A stretch of DNA of 64,000 nt from Peronospora farinosa (GCA_947646735.1 CANTFK010000921.1:1-64000), one strand, 5' to 3'; counted from the stretch's first letter, positions 9,989 through 20,400 are shown. Notes: a model not told the origin generated them from the letters alone. Made by a program: numbers and translations.

Positions 9989-11063
9989 CCCATCTTGGGC
10001 AGGTGCTGAACCCGTGCGTCGTGCACGCTGGTTTTTCGCACCTCCCTTCGGGTTGGGAATAGACCTTTTGCTGGCTGCCTTAGCACCAGCAGATACCTTG
10101 GCATAGCAGCGAGCCATCATATGGCCTCGCTTGCCGCACTTGTAGCAGATCACATCTGCATTACCTAACTCCATAGGAGTGGCATTAGACTTCTCGGACG
10201 ACGGCCTGTAATAGGCTGTCGCCGAGGCGCTGTTGTAGGATTGCTCCTCAACTAAGGCAATGTCAATTGCCTCTTCCATCGTCGCTGGCACCTTTCTGAA
10301 AAGGGCCTGACGCGATGGCCATGCCTAAGTCCATTCATGAACGTGGCCACCTTGATACGCTCTGGTATCGGTTCCCCATTGATGGACGCCGACAGCGAAC
10401 GCATCTCCTGCACAAACTCTTGCAGAGAGCGGTTCGCCTGTCGTGCTCTAAAGAAGCGCGCCATAAGCAACACTTCGTTGTTAGGCGGCTGATACATGGC
10501 ACGAATCTTTGCCTTAAAGATCGCCCATGATGGAAATGCATCAGCATTAGCCATCAGCGCAGAGTATGACCATTCTGACGCTTTGCCACGCAAGTTGGAC
10601 ATGGCATACGATACCATTCTGGTGTCGTCTTAGATGAGCTGCGCCACTCCACATTGCTCCACTGCTAATAGCCAGTGAACAATCGTGTGAGGGCTAGTTC
10701 CATCGAACTTCGGAGAGTCCATCCGAATGGGCCTTGGTTGAGCAGGCCGGGCAGAGAGCGTCTCAACAGTTCTGTTGAGCGCCCCATTACGTGCCTGCTC
10801 AAGCCTAAGCTCATCCTGAGTCTTAGTGATGGACTCAGCGGTGGCTTGGCTGTTTACCTCGGACGCGTTTCTACGCTGTCCGAGCACAAACGCCTCAAAT
10901 TGCTCCAACTGAGCAACATGTTGCTCAGGAGGACAATGCAAAAGATTGACCAGGGCTTGTTCACCAGGTCCTGCGCCATATGCTCTGCCAACTCCCTATG
11001 ATGTTGGGAGAGGTAAGGGAAGTCACTCCAGTCCATATTAAGGACCATGTCAACCACACGCAC
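9965..11063 (-). pseudogene. gag of family B (capsid and zinc knuckle), damaged
   Basis: Three overlapping frames together make a gag. The N-terminus is helical (WSDFPYLSQHHRELAEHM). The capsid-like part contains DSPKFDGTSPHTIVHWLLAVE and NLRGKASEWSYSALM, with the retrotransposon-gag signature FRARQANRSLQEFVQEMR. A CCHC knuckle near the end reads CYKCGKRGHMMARC. Damage: a frameshift near 10950, an in-frame TAA at 10630-10632 and a frameshift near 10300. The frame ends at the TAG inside the frameshift hairpin. Confidence 0.85.
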
Positions 11064-11087
11064 GCTCAGAGAGACGGGACGTGGGAA

Positions 11088-11105
11088 GGACTACTAGTGC
11101 TACCA
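11088..11105 (-). promoter_or_regulatory. Primer-binding site, family B
   Basis: On the minus strand, TGGTAGCACTAGTAGTCC starts 2 nt inside the LTR at 11108. Its complement ends GCTACCA, as a charged tRNA 3' end would. It nearly matches the sites of families A and C, supporting both the LTR boundary and the minus-strand orientation. Confidence 0.75.
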
Positions 11106-11107
11106 AG

Positions 11108-11718
11108 TGTAGACGGGCACTTCTACGAAGTTGCCTCGTACTACGAGCACACACCTTATGCACAAGCGAGGAAGCGGTTATACCGTCTTACCTTCGCGTG
11201 CGAGGGTGGTTGGGAGGTTGGTCGACTGCTTACGCAGTCGTATCACCAGTTGCCTCTCGCTTAAGCGAGAGTGCAACGAACTTCTTAACACTAAAGCACC
11301 GACGTCACGCAGAAGTCTTGCAACTTCTCGTGCGTGGTGCGTATGTTTAAGTAAATTCAAGACTGAGATATATCTAATTAATTATAACTAAATATATATT
11401 TAACTACTGATTGGCTATATATATATATATATATAGTATAGATCGGATACGCGACTCTTTAGAAGCGTATCCTGTCGCATGATCTTAAATCTAGATTGAA
11501 GCTCGCTAACTGACGTCCTTCTGAGACGTCTTGATGCCTAGCTTCAACTAGCGTCATCCCTTCTCATGTGAATCCATAAATGGATATCACATTCACGAGG
11601 GTGGACCACATTTGTGTATCGCACCCGAAGTGACAGGTCAAAAGTAATCATGGATACTTTTAGACCAAACATTAAGTATATTACTTAATGTTTACGTGTA
11701 ATTAGATGTCCTGTCACA
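11108..11718 (-). repeat. Family B LTR, 5' LTR of element B
   Basis: 611 bp, TGTAGACGGGCAC to GATGTCCTGTCACA. It aligns along its full length with 3582-4184, with scattered differences, including loss of the 24-bp palindrome (AGATTGAAGCTC replaces AGATTTAAGATC). Confidence 0.92.
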
Positions 11719-11723
11719 TCTTG

Positions 11724-12226
11724 AGAGGTAGTCGGATGCCTCATCATCGTATCTTTTCTACTTCGGTATGTCAAACAATATACAATCCGGAGCTCGGACG
11801 AAAATGTCGACAGACACAGCTTAAAGTATTTCATTTTTCGATCCAAAATAACCTGGTTTAGTCAAATATGCAACAATAACTGCTTTAGACTGTTGCAAAC
11901 CTAATATTTTTGAGCTTCGCTTTGAAGACAATATATTAACTTGTTCGCATCTTGAGCTTTCAGTTAGTTGACAAACATCCTTTGTTGGTTTTTGAGAAGT
12001 GGGGTCGGCCGATGACCACCACTCGTGTCCAGCGCATAGTGCACATCTAGTTACTAGTTGCACGGAGCTAGATTAAGTTTATATTTAGATAAAGTTATGT
12101 GCGTGCTTTCAACCGACGTCTCTTGAAATTCAAAGATTCTTGATCGCGGCTTTTCGGTGCTATGCATTTCCAAGCTCACCTTCAGTCGGAGAAACCTACA
12201 CTAACTCGACATACTGTACGACTGTA
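11724..12226. other. Upstream region of the GP63 gene
   Basis: About 500 bp between element B and the protease start. No ORF with recognisable similarity. It presumably holds the promoter, but I see no convincing initiator. Confidence 0.4.
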
Positions 12227-14077
12227 ATGATGTTTTCGTCAGCGAAGTATATTCTGTTGTTGCTGCTCTCGTGTTGTTCGATTCGGATGGTAAGAAGTTG
12301 TATTCATGATTTACTTGACCACAAGTGCGTCACCGGACATCAAAATTACGACGACAATCACCCGTTCATAGCAGACAATCGAAAACGCAAACAACGCAAA
12401 TTACAAGACGCATCACCAACGTTCCAGTCTATTCGAATGACACCATACTATGACGATTTAAGTCTCAACAAGCTCCCAACCGCTACCCGGGCCGAAGTAT
12501 TCAAATTTGTAGGAGAAGCGATTCAACGTATCAGCACGAGACTTCAGGTCGTACCTGTTAGTGGAAACCTTTTTGCAGAGCGGTTTTGCACCCGCGATTT
12601 TGCCACCACACCACCGGTGTGCCATTCAATTGCAACGAACGAGACGTGCTTGGAAATGCCAATGCCAGATGACCATTTCGCTTCATTGGAGTACTGCGAC
12701 AAGTGCTCTTCCAATGGCTGCACGAATTGCAAAGTATCGCCGGCTGGAGCTGGTATATCAAACACGGACTTCCTCATATACGTGCGAGCTGAAGACACCG
12801 ACCGTTGCAAGAGTGGTAGAACGTTAGCCTACGCATCAACCTGCCAGCAAGATCAGTACGATCGTCCTACTTTTGGAATGGTCAATTTCTGCCCAAACCA
12901 GCTCAGCACTGCAACGTCAGCTTTCGAATCCCAGGTGACCACAGCACTTCATGAATTTACTCATGCGCTTGGGTTTTCATCTCGCTTCTTTGCTCTGATG
13001 CGAGACGAAGATGGTACACCGAGAACTCCACGAGATGGCAAAGGAAGTCCGCCTACGCGCTCATCAGGAACGTGTCCAAACGGCAAAAATATCACTTACT
13101 ACGTGGAACCTTCGAGCACAACGATTACATATTCGACTGAACGGAACCATATCGTTGCAAAAATGGTTACTCCTCGTGTTCGCAGTTTTGTACGAGATCA
13201 CTTCAATTGTTCCACGCTTGAAGGTGCTGAGATCGAGTCTCAAGACGGTGAATGTCTCGGTTCGCACTGGGAAGAACGACTGTTTGAACCCGAATACATG
13301 ACACCCGTCACGAGCTATCGCAACGTTTTTAGTGCTCTCACGTTGGCTTTCTTTGCAGATTCAGGTTGGTATCGCGTTGATTCGTCGATCTCTGAGGTTA
13401 TGCATTACGGACGGAACAAGGGCTGCACGTTTGTGACTGAGAAGTGCCTCGGTCCTGCGATGTTTCCTGTAGCTTCGGATCACTTCTGTGCGACACCCGC
13501 AAACGAGTTCCAGGGATGCTCGATTGATGCCACATCGCGCGCGGTATGTTCCCTAAGCACGAACAACCTAATGATTCCAACGGAGTATCAATATTTTCCA
13601 GAAAATCCGACAAAGGGTGGATCAAACAACTACGCAGACTTCTGTCCGCTCGTTGTGGGCTATACAGGTGGTGACTGTTCCATTTCAACGAACCTTTCAA
13701 AACTCGGCACGACCACCATTAACGCTTTTGGTGAGACGTATTGTCCTGCATGCAAGTGCACAGCGACTTCTCTGCGCAGTGCTGATTCTTTGCAATGGTC
13801 GATAGGTACACCGAGACAGAGCGGTTGCTACGCCATGCGGTGTTTTATCGATAATAATTCAAGCACCCTTAGTGCTATTGTTGAGCTCACTATTCCACGT
13901 AGTCAAACACTGGAAGATGTGCGGCTTAAGTGCATCGAAAAGGGACAAAAGTTATCTGTACCAGGCTTTACCGGTGACATCACATGTCCAGACCCGTTTG
14001 TCGTGTGTGCAACCAAAGAAACGAACAGAATTTTACTTTCCGATACTGAAAGCGACAGCAACGTTTTATTCAAATGA
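12227..14077 (+). CDS. GP63/leishmanolysin-like secreted zinc metalloprotease
   Basis: 616 codons from the ATG pair at 12227/12230; an upstream in-frame ATG at 12140 is less likely, because the chosen start puts a hydrophobic signal peptide (KYILLLLLSCC) at the N-terminus. M8-family features: HEFTH zinc-binding helix (His242, Glu243, His246), a distant third zinc ligand in GSHWEERLFEP (His347) and a Met-turn EYMTP (Met358). Many paired Cys follow in the C-terminal domain. The spacing between HEXXH and the third His is about 100 residues, filled by a Cys-flanked insert. Family members are secreted or surface proteases; in oomycetes a role in the host interface is plausible but not shown here. 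No intron, no frameshift. It is convergent with the glycosyltransferase gene downstream. Confidence 0.92.
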   Translation: MMFSSAKYILLLLLSCCSIRMVRSCIHDLLDHKCVTGHQNYDDNHPFIADNRKRKQRKLQDASPTFQSIRMTPYYDDLSLNKLPTATRAEVFKFVGEAIQRISTRLQVVPVSGNLFAERFCTRDFATTPPVCHSIATNETCLEMPMPDDHFASLEYCDKCSSNGCTNCKVSPAGAGISNTDFLIYVRAEDTDRCKSGRTLAYASTCQQDQYDRPTFGMVNFCPNQLSTATSAFESQVTTALHEFTHALGFSSRFFALMRDEDGTPRTPRDGKGSPPTRSSGTCPNGKNITYYVEPSSTTITYSTERNHIVAKMVTPRVRSFVRDHFNCSTLEGAEIESQDGECLGSHWEERLFEPEYMTPVTSYRNVFSALTLAFFADSGWYRVDSSISEVMHYGRNKGCTFVTEKCLGPAMFPVASDHFCATPANEFQGCSIDATSRAVCSLSTNNLMIPTEYQYFPENPTKGGSNNYADFCPLVVGYTGGDCSISTNLSKLGTTTINAFGETYCPACKCTATSLRSADSLQWSIGTPRQSGCYAMRCFIDNNSSTLSAIVELTIPRSQTLEDVRLKCIEKGQKLSVPGFTGDITCPDPFVVCATKETNRILLSDTESDSNVLFK

Positions 14078-14094
14078 CAATGGATCTCTCAACA

Positions 14095-14285
14095 TGTCCA
14101 AACGGCAAAAATATCACTTACTACGTGGAACCTTCGAGCACAACGATTACATATTCGACTGAACGGAACCATATCGTTGCAAAAATGGTTACTCCTCGTG
14201 TTCGCAATTTTGTACGAGATCACTTCAATTGTTCCACGCTTGAAGGTGCTGAGATCGAGTCTCAAGACGGTGAATGTCTTGGATC
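14095..14285 (+). repeat. Duplicated internal piece of the GP63 gene
   Basis: 191 bp nearly identical to 13073-13263 inside the protease gene (offset 1022 bp), lying 18 bp after the stop codon. It codes for the segment CPNGKNITYYVEPSS through DGECLGS. The copy ends just before the codon for the third zinc-binding His. An in-frame ATG at 14074 gives a 71-codon ORF through it, but no catalytic residue is included. Confidence 0.95.
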
Positions 14286-14480
14286 GTGATAGCTCGGTGC
14301 GAGGTATTAACAACTATGAAATTGTCACCGACTGAAAAATGCCCGACCATATTTCATTCGCTATCTATTTGTGTGTTTCTCGAACGAAGCCACAAGTATT
14401 CAACATTTTTACTTAACAGATATCCTACTTGACAATCATTCGTGTAAGCCGCACGCGTCGCAAAATCTCAGTCACTGCTG

Positions 14481-16235
14481 CTAATTTGTTCCGGTCGGCT
14501 TGCCATTTTGTTTCTTGTAGCCACTTTGTCGGACAATATCAGTGGCGGCAGCAGCAAGCCGAAGAAGATCATTCTCGAGATTCGCGAAGGGAAACGCGCT
14601 CATCGGCTTTAGCGTAAAGAGCTTTTCGTAGTTTACCGCTTTACCATAGCATCGTCGAAATTGTGGAAAAGCCTTGCCGCCGTCAGAACCACGCACTTTG
14701 TAATCTAAGAGCGATGATGTGGGATTGAACTGCTGAATATGGGTCCACAAGATCCGGTTGTTGTCAAGTGTAAGCTTCTGTGCGTTACGATGCAAAAAGA
14801 GCACACGCCCACTTAAGTCGTGTTGTACCATGGTAACACCGCAAAACAGATCGTAGTCCGCATGTTTTGTTCCAGCGGAGCCAGGCGGCCCCGGTATCAT
14901 GTAAAACGAGCTCTTGGACTTGAGCCATGCAAATCGAAACAAATCCTTGTCGCCCCACACGAGCCGCATCTTCAGGTAAGTTCGAGGAAGAGAATAACCG
15001 TAGTACATGAGCACGTTCAATGCCTTGTAATGCATTCTTCGATTGATCAGTACTTGGCCGCTTTCCTGTTCAAACATGTCCACATAGTCCAGTCCGAAAA
15101 ATTCCCAGACGTAGCTAGTCTTTTGAATGTTAAAAGTCGAATAACTTGGTTTCCAAAAGTCGGGCCAAAAGATAGCACCCTTATTTTGAAACTGCGGCGT
15201 GTCGAAAAGAAACGTCGGGTCACGCACTGCAAAATTATCGGCATCCAATAATAGCACTTGATCGAATGCGCTATAGTAAATAGCATACAGCTTTGTATAA
15301 AACCCGACAGCTCGTGGATCTTTCATTTCCCGCATGTACGTTCCATATCGCTCAGTCAATTCACGAAGCAGCGGGTGCGCCACATCCACCTCCGAGCGCT
15401 TATACCACAACTCGATTGGCAGAGTGCAGCCCATGTCTCGCAGCGATCTTACCGATGCGTACACACTTTGCAGCAACTTCTTATAAACTGCAATCGTAAT
15501 TCCCCGTGTGTACGAAAAAGGCGGAGTTGGAACAACCCGCAGTTCTTTTTTCAGCTGCTGAAGATCCTTTTTCATCATTTCCACCTGTGCTTGTTCCGAT
15601 TGCTCTGTCATTGCTACAGCAGCACGTAATTGATCCTCGACCAGCTGCTGTTGGCAACCAATAAACGAAAAATTCGAGTCGTGCACATACTCGGTAGATA
15701 GACGTGCGTAGTCCATTAAACTCGCAAATTCTTCGCATTTGAACTTAACTTTTACACAAAGCGAATCACAGTGCATCTTCATCACGTGACGCACTTCACC
15801 CGTCGTTTTATGTCGAACTTCACAAAACCCACTTTCTCCGTGACGCACCGTGACATTGCACGCTCTATCATTGCTCGGATCAGGTCCTCCATTAGGAGAA
15901 CAAGCTTGTTGAGCTTTCCAGCCTACACACTCAAAGCTGCTTGCCCATTCGTCCTTGGCCTCTGGTAGATGCCGCATGATCTTTTTCACTTGTATTCCGC
16001 GTATGCCATTGCCATCGGTTGCGCTATTGTTGTGCACTGTAATACGTGGCAACTGCAGATCTCCATACTGGACAAGCGACGCGATACAGATCAGGCCTAT
16101 TGCGCAGCTCATGACAATGAATAAGAACAAGCCGTACATCGTATTATGATACATACGATTGCCATTGTACAGGCGGCCTTTACTGTCCTTGCCGTCTTTA
16201 AACTTTGTCGCATGGGTGGAATCCACATTCGTCAT
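14481..16235 (-). CDS. Type II membrane mannosyltransferase-like glycosyltransferase
   Basis: 584 codons. A short basic cytosolic tail (residues 1-30) is followed by one membrane anchor (about 33-58, with GLFLFIVMSCAIGLICIASL), a Cys-containing stem and a coiled-coil-like stretch (EQAQVEMMKKDLQQLKKEL). The catalytic domain begins near residue 240. A DxD-type metal site is visible in LLLDADNFAVRDP (about residue 330). Downstream WPDFWKPSYSTFN, ESGQVLINR and WGDKDLFRFAWL resemble the MNN1-like alpha-mannosyltransferase family (GT71 / Mannosyl_trans3). Expected site is the Golgi, acting on glycoprotein glycans; the exact linkage cannot be read from sequence. The frame is intact. Confidence 0.88.
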   Translation of the reverse strand: MTNVDSTHATKFKDGKDSKGRLYNGNRMYHNTMYGLFLFIVMSCAIGLICIASLVQYGDLQLPRITVHNNSATDGNGIRGIQVKKIMRHLPEAKDEWASSFECVGWKAQQACSPNGGPDPSNDRACNVTVRHGESGFCEVRHKTTGEVRHVMKMHCDSLCVKVKFKCEEFASLMDYARLSTEYVHDSNFSFIGCQQQLVEDQLRAAVAMTEQSEQAQVEMMKKDLQQLKKELRVVPTPPFSYTRGITIAVYKKLLQSVYASVRSLRDMGCTLPIELWYKRSEVDVAHPLLRELTERYGTYMREMKDPRAVGFYTKLYAIYYSAFDQVLLLDADNFAVRDPTFLFDTPQFQNKGAIFWPDFWKPSYSTFNIQKTSYVWEFFGLDYVDMFEQESGQVLINRRMHYKALNVLMYYGYSLPRTYLKMRLVWGDKDLFRFAWLKSKSSFYMIPGPPGSAGTKHADYDLFCGVTMVQHDLSGRVLFLHRNAQKLTLDNNRILWTHIQQFNPTSSLLDYKVRGSDGGKAFPQFRRCYGKAVNYEKLFTLKPMSAFPFANLENDLLRLAAAATDIVRQSGYKKQNGKPTGTN

Positions 16236-16777
16236 TGGTTATGGTATTATTTTTTTGAATGACGATTGTAGTAATTTCTTGCTATTTTTGAGCTGTTGAT
16301 AAATTTGGACATACGTTTTGCAACAGCTCATACCAATTTCTACATTCTATAAGAGAGGCTTGCGATTAATGAACTATTGGGCGTTTTTTACACGTACAGA
16401 ACAAATTTGTGCAAGAGTAAATGCCTTATCAAGCCTTACAATCTTAGACTACTAATAAATGAGAACTGTCGTTAATTTATTGCTTTAGCCGCACCTAAAG
16501 AACTCGAACAACTTTCATCCTAATACTACGATACAAATTTAAACTAGTGTACTACAAAGTAATTCCATAGTAATACTTATACTATGGTGTGGCACACTAC
16601 GAGTGGCTCTGTGAGGTCTGAGGTCGGCAACGGCCAATCGTTTTAAAAACGGATTCGAAGTGCGGCGAGTGCCCTCTCGGGGCATGCGTACCTTAGGTGA
16701 AGAGTGACATTCACAAGTGGGTAAGCTGGTATTCACAACTTCTTTCTCTTTGAGGAATTCCCATTGGGATGCGAAAT
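16236..16777. other. Upstream region of the glycosyltransferase gene
   Basis: About 540 bp. On the minus strand TCATTC (16262-16257), 22 nt before the ATG, fits the oomycete initiator core TCAYTY. Nothing else recognised before the LTR-like sequence at 16778. Confidence 0.4.
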
Positions 16778-17676
16778 TGTATAATAGCCCATTCTATTAC
16801 ATAAGTCGTTATAGGAATAATGCATAATTACATAAGTAGGCATAGGGCAGTATCCGATCAGCGGTTACTGCGCGTCATCTTATTAGTGGTTTATTCGTAG
16901 GGTGCCAGACCCATTAACTAGCCAGTAATATATCGACCTACACTTAAGTAAATTCAAAGAACACTTTCGTACTTACAACGAATAGATCAAAAGTATAAAC
17001 AGAGATAAAATTACCAAAATAATCACTCAACGCACCCGGTGTAGCGGAGCTGCACAGCTCTTTAGCAAGAGGAAGACTTTCGGCTGGAAGCCTCTTAGTT
17101 CTAGAGAACTAAATAGAGTGAAGGCTAAAAGCCACTTAGTTCTAAGGAACTAATTAAACGACTTAAAGTCACCCTCTTCTAAGGAAGTAGGAGAGACTTT
17201 TAATCAATCAAGCAATATGCTTAAGGTTCAGAGAGCCAACGCACAGAGTGCAAGAACAAGCTAGAAGCTTAAAGGTTCAGAGAACCAACGCACGAAGTGC
17301 ACAAGAGAACAAGGCAAAACGACTTGCGATCTTAAGCTCAAAAGGAGAACTGATTTTATTTATGCTTTAAGATTTTATGAATAGTCCTACTCTAAGTACA
17401 CTACACTAGATTTATATACTATGATAGTAATTATAATATGCAGACTTTGCTATTGGACGACGTATCGTCTAAACATCTGTGTATGATGTACTTAGTACAG
17501 CGTTATCGATTACGAATCCTAATCGATAAGATACGGTATTACCGAATACCGTATCTTAACGCTTATACATAATACCTCTCTATAGAGAAGTATCAAAATG
17601 CATTATATGCAATGTATAGGGGAGTTCAACCGTAAACTTTCGAGATGATGTTGCAACCGTCGTGTACCCCGTTACA
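16778..17676 (+). repeat. Diverged family C-like LTR, boundaries uncertain
   Basis: Bases 16778-16990 align with the family C LTR (shared CATAATTACATAAGTAGGCA and GGGTGCCAGACCC). After that the sequence diverges but contains a direct repeat built on GGTTCAGAGAACCAACGCAC (about 17223-17300) and a hairpin at 17528-17557 with arms AAGATACGGTATT and AATACCGTATCTT. It ends CCCCGTTACA, as an LTR would. It could be one long variant LTR or two pieces. Confidence 0.45.
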
Positions 17677-17709
17677 CCCGGTCTCATAGCTTAATATGGA
17701 GTATCTCGC

Positions 17710-17889
17710 GACTAGATGTGCCGTTGGTCACAGATTAAAAGCATAAAATGCGTCGACAGCAACCTTATGTGCTTTGGAATCAATTATATATCCCGTCGGC
17801 GAAATGGATATATAATTGATTCCAAAACACATAAGGTTGCTGTCGACGCAATTTATGCTTTTAATCTGTGAACAACGGCTCATCTAGTC
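17710..17889. repeat. 84-bp inverted repeat around a 12-nt loop
   Basis: Arms 17710-17793 and 17806-17889 are near-perfect reverse complements (three mismatches noticed by eye). The right arm continues into family C sequence from just after the integrase core (compare about 24505-24565), so this is a head-to-head junction of two C-family pieces. Confidence 0.9.
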
Positions 17890-18600
17890 CTGACGCGATG
17901 CATTCCATCGCGTCTCTCGTTGCTAATTTCCCCCATTACAGCATACTTCGATTTGAGTTCGGCTGCAGCAATCGAATTGCTGCTAATACGACAAGGAATT
18001 ACGCGTGTTGTTCGAGATGCACTACCAGAGGTAGTCGACAATCAAGAGGAGAACGCTGACAGAAGAGGTCAGAGATATACTGGCATTTCGAGAAGGCGAC
18101 AGAGTCTACTTGCCAACAGCGGATTACCGCCACAACAGTGACGAACTTGGTCCCTAATAGGTTAACGCCAAGATATGTTGGCTCGATGTGGGTTATAAAA
18201 TTTCACGGTGATGCCTACACACTAGACATACCTACCGCTCTGCGTTTGAAGACGATATTCTACGTCGGGCACCTGTAGATCTTACCTACCGGTGGATCTC
18301 CTAAAAAACCTTCCCTACTCCTCTATGTCGGGCCATATTCCGACATCCCAACTTGATGCAGATTACGAGACAGACGCGGATAAATCATCTTGCACGTCTG
18401 ACATCCTTTACGGACATGTAGTACAGGCGCCACTAATTACGTGTCATGCGACAGATGCGGCGGCGCAAATTTCCAGCAGAATGTTTATTGTGCGTGTATT
18501 CGCGCCTATTCAGTTTGGTTGTAAATGAAGTTCCTTCACGTCAAGTATCGTATCATCGTCTTAATAAGGCGCACTATAATCGTTACAACGCGTCATCGGT
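17806..18600 (+). mobile_element. Family C fragment, post-integrase region
   Basis: Matches about 24510-25030 of element C: IELLLIRQGITRVVRDAL, and then the GPY/F-type stretch around 18180-18280. Frames are broken throughout. Beyond about 18350 the similarity is weak. Confidence 0.65.
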
Positions 18601-18696
18601 GTAATTGATGGTTGCCTTGCTCTACTGCACGATAGCGAGTGAAGAGCGTCTACGTGGTTACGGAAGATTCAAGATAATCAACACCTTCAAAATTGG

Positions 18697-19002
18697 TCAC
18701 GATCGAATGTCATACAATCCATATCTATTCGAGCTCCAAATAGATCTCAGTGTCGCTCTAGTGATCGTTGTTGCTTTGAGGCTTTTATGTATCGTTTTCC
18801 GTTGAATGTCCCTCCAGCGAACCCTGTTATGCTTTTCGACATGGTTCTTTGTGGGCGCCAAGTCACTACTCGACGCATAAAACTTACGATCCTGATGATC
18901 GTCAATACGGTCGACCATCCAGCGTCGCGCACCTGATGCATCAATCAAGGAAGGAGAAGCATCACGACGGAAAATCTGTGGCAATGAGCGCCAATTTACA
19001 CA
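18697..19002 (-). mobile_element. Family C chromodomain fragment, minus strand
   Basis: Reverse complement of the chromodomain region near 25300-25520: RRWMVDRIDDHQDRKFYA and APTKNHVEKHNRVRWRD. It stops at the left target-site copy of element C. Confidence 0.75.
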
Positions 19003-19007
19003 GTCGG

Positions 19008-19328
19008 TGTAATGGGGCAACCTATTACATGAGTAGTTATAGGAATAATGCATAATTACATAAGTAGGCATAGGGCAGTATCCCATTAGCGGATACTGCG
19101 CGTCATTTTATTATTGGTTTATTATTGGGGTGCCAGACCCAATAATTAACCAATAATAATTTGACTTCCATGTTGAGTGGTTCCCATGCGCTAGGGAACA
19201 AATTCGCACTTACTGCGAGGCAAAACTAAAACAAAAATAAAACAGAGTTATATTTACGAGTTAAAATTGAGAGCGCTTCCTCAACGCCCTTTTAGTGTAA
19301 GATGGTAACGGGTCCTTAGCCCGGTACA
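19008..19328 (+). repeat. Family C 5' LTR
   Basis: 321 bp, TGTAATGGGGCAACC to TTAGCCCGGTACA. It contains a 22-bp inverted repeat with one mismatch (19108-19129 and 19138-19159), then GTTCCC/GGGAAC and TCGCA/TGCGA hairpins. Confidence 0.93.
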
Positions 19329-19330
19329 CC

Positions 19331-19348
19331 TGGCAGTACTTCGTAGTC
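19331..19348 (+). promoter_or_regulatory. Primer-binding site, family C
   Basis: TGGCAGTACTTCGTAGTC, 2 nt after the LTR; the complement ends in CTGCCA as a tRNA 3' end should. Close to the A and B sites. Confidence 0.7.
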
Positions 19349-19354
19349 CTTCCA

Positions 19355-20373
19355 ATGACCAGATTCGAGATGAACATTGACGAGTCTTCGGTGGCTCCAG
19401 CGGTCTCGCTGGAGCATTCTGACTTCCCACATCTCATCTCGGTGGAGTGGAGGCACTACACCGCTCTCGGGTGTCTGGCGAAACTATTGTGACGTCGCTG
19501 CTGAGCACAGCGACGCCTGATGCTCAACGTGCCGCCATCCAAGACTTTATGGTGCGCGAGCTCGCCGAAGCGAATCGGTGAGTATTGACTCCCTCGCGCA
19601 CTTCGCACCATGATGCTATCAAGATGGAGACGTCAATGTACTCCGGTGATGGTCCGGATCGTCTCCCCCTTAATCGCTGGTTTCGCGAGGTGGATATTGC
19701 TATAGCGTCAAGATTAATTGACGCTCCGACGTCCAAGGTCAATTTCCTGTTGTCTCGTCTTGCTGGCAAAGCCAAGGAATGGGCTCTCGGAAAGCTCGTC
19801 GTAGATGAGTCGGCGTTTCCTACGCTCAACGATATCTAACGTGACTTACGACTGGATCTCGAGCCTCCTCAAGATGAATCTCGCTTGCGTGCAGATTTCT
19901 TCTCACTCCGACAGGGCAAGCTGTCGATGCGTGACTACGTGCAGAAGACACGTCATCTTGCTTCGTGCATTACCACGCAGCCAATTGACATGTATTCACA
20001 AGTCCATGTCTTTATTTTTGGTATGCAAGAGGGCATGACGCGTTACTGTCTCACACGTGCTGAGCCAAAGTCCCTCGAGGAGTCATTTGCCCTCGGTATG
20101 TGAGGATTACACTGTCGGTCGTCGTACCTGCACGAGCGTCACAACATTCCCGGAAGTTTGGCCCAGATCAATGGAAATTGATGCAATTGAGTCCTCTCGT
20201 GGTCGGGCAAATCATTAAGCCGCGACATTCGCAATCCTAACACGATGAAGTGTTTTCGCTGAAAAACAGGCCATCGTGCGGCTGTCTGTCGTGCACCTGC
20301 GCCGGTGACTATCAACACAGCTGAGTCACGAGAAGACGCTGTGTCGTCGGTGGTCCCGCCAAAAAACGAGTAG
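19355..20373 (+). pseudogene. gag of family C, damaged
   Basis: Starts at the ATG at 19355 or 19370 (N-terminus includes HSDFPHLISVEWRHY). The capsid-like part has [19 protein letters not shown] and DFFSLRQGKLSMRDYVQKTR, matching the gag signature of A and B. An in-frame TAA lies at 19837-19839. The CCHC knuckle near 20240 reads C-F-R-stop-KTGHRAAVC: the second Cys codon has become TGA. The zero frame ends at TAG 20371-20373, inside the frameshift-signal spacer. Confidence 0.8.
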
Positions 20374-20400
20374 TTCCAGTAGGCGTGGGGCGCCCTACTG
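20361..20400 (+). promoter_or_regulatory. Putative -1 frameshift signal at gag/pro (family C)
   Basis: Heptamer A AAA AAC (20361-20367) in the gag frame, 9-nt spacer GAGTAGTTC (20368-20376), 24-nt hairpin (20377-20400) with arms CAGTAGG and CCTACTG. After slipping, codons starting at 20367 lead directly into the protease frame. Confidence 0.8.

Larger units (their letters stand above)
3582..11718 (-). mobile_element. Complete Ty3/Gypsy chromodomain element, family B
   Basis: An 8.1 kb LTR retrotransposon whose gag-pol reads on the minus strand. It is bounded by LTRs of about 605 bp and flanked by a perfect 5-bp duplication TCTTG (3577-3581 and 11719-11723). On the minus strand the order is LTR, primer-binding site, gag with zinc knuckle, protease, reverse transcriptase, RNase H, integrase, GPY/F module, chromodomain, polypurine tract, LTR. 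A separate 481-codon gene lies on the plus strand next to the left LTR. The pol genes carry several frameshifts and stops, so the element is not autonomous as sequenced. Confidence 0.95.

Noticed and set aside
11821..12063. Minus-strand ORF upstream of the GP63 gene
   Set aside because: No recognisable domain, no start context; probably chance.
12140..12226. Upstream in-frame ATG extending the GP63 protein by 29 residues
   Set aside because: The extension lacks a signal-peptide character, while the ATG at 12227 puts the hydrophobic leader at the N-terminus.
17677..17700. Copia-type primer site after CCCCGTTACA
   Set aside because: The following CCCGGTCTCATAGC does not match a tRNA 3' end with TGG; no Copia protein nearby.
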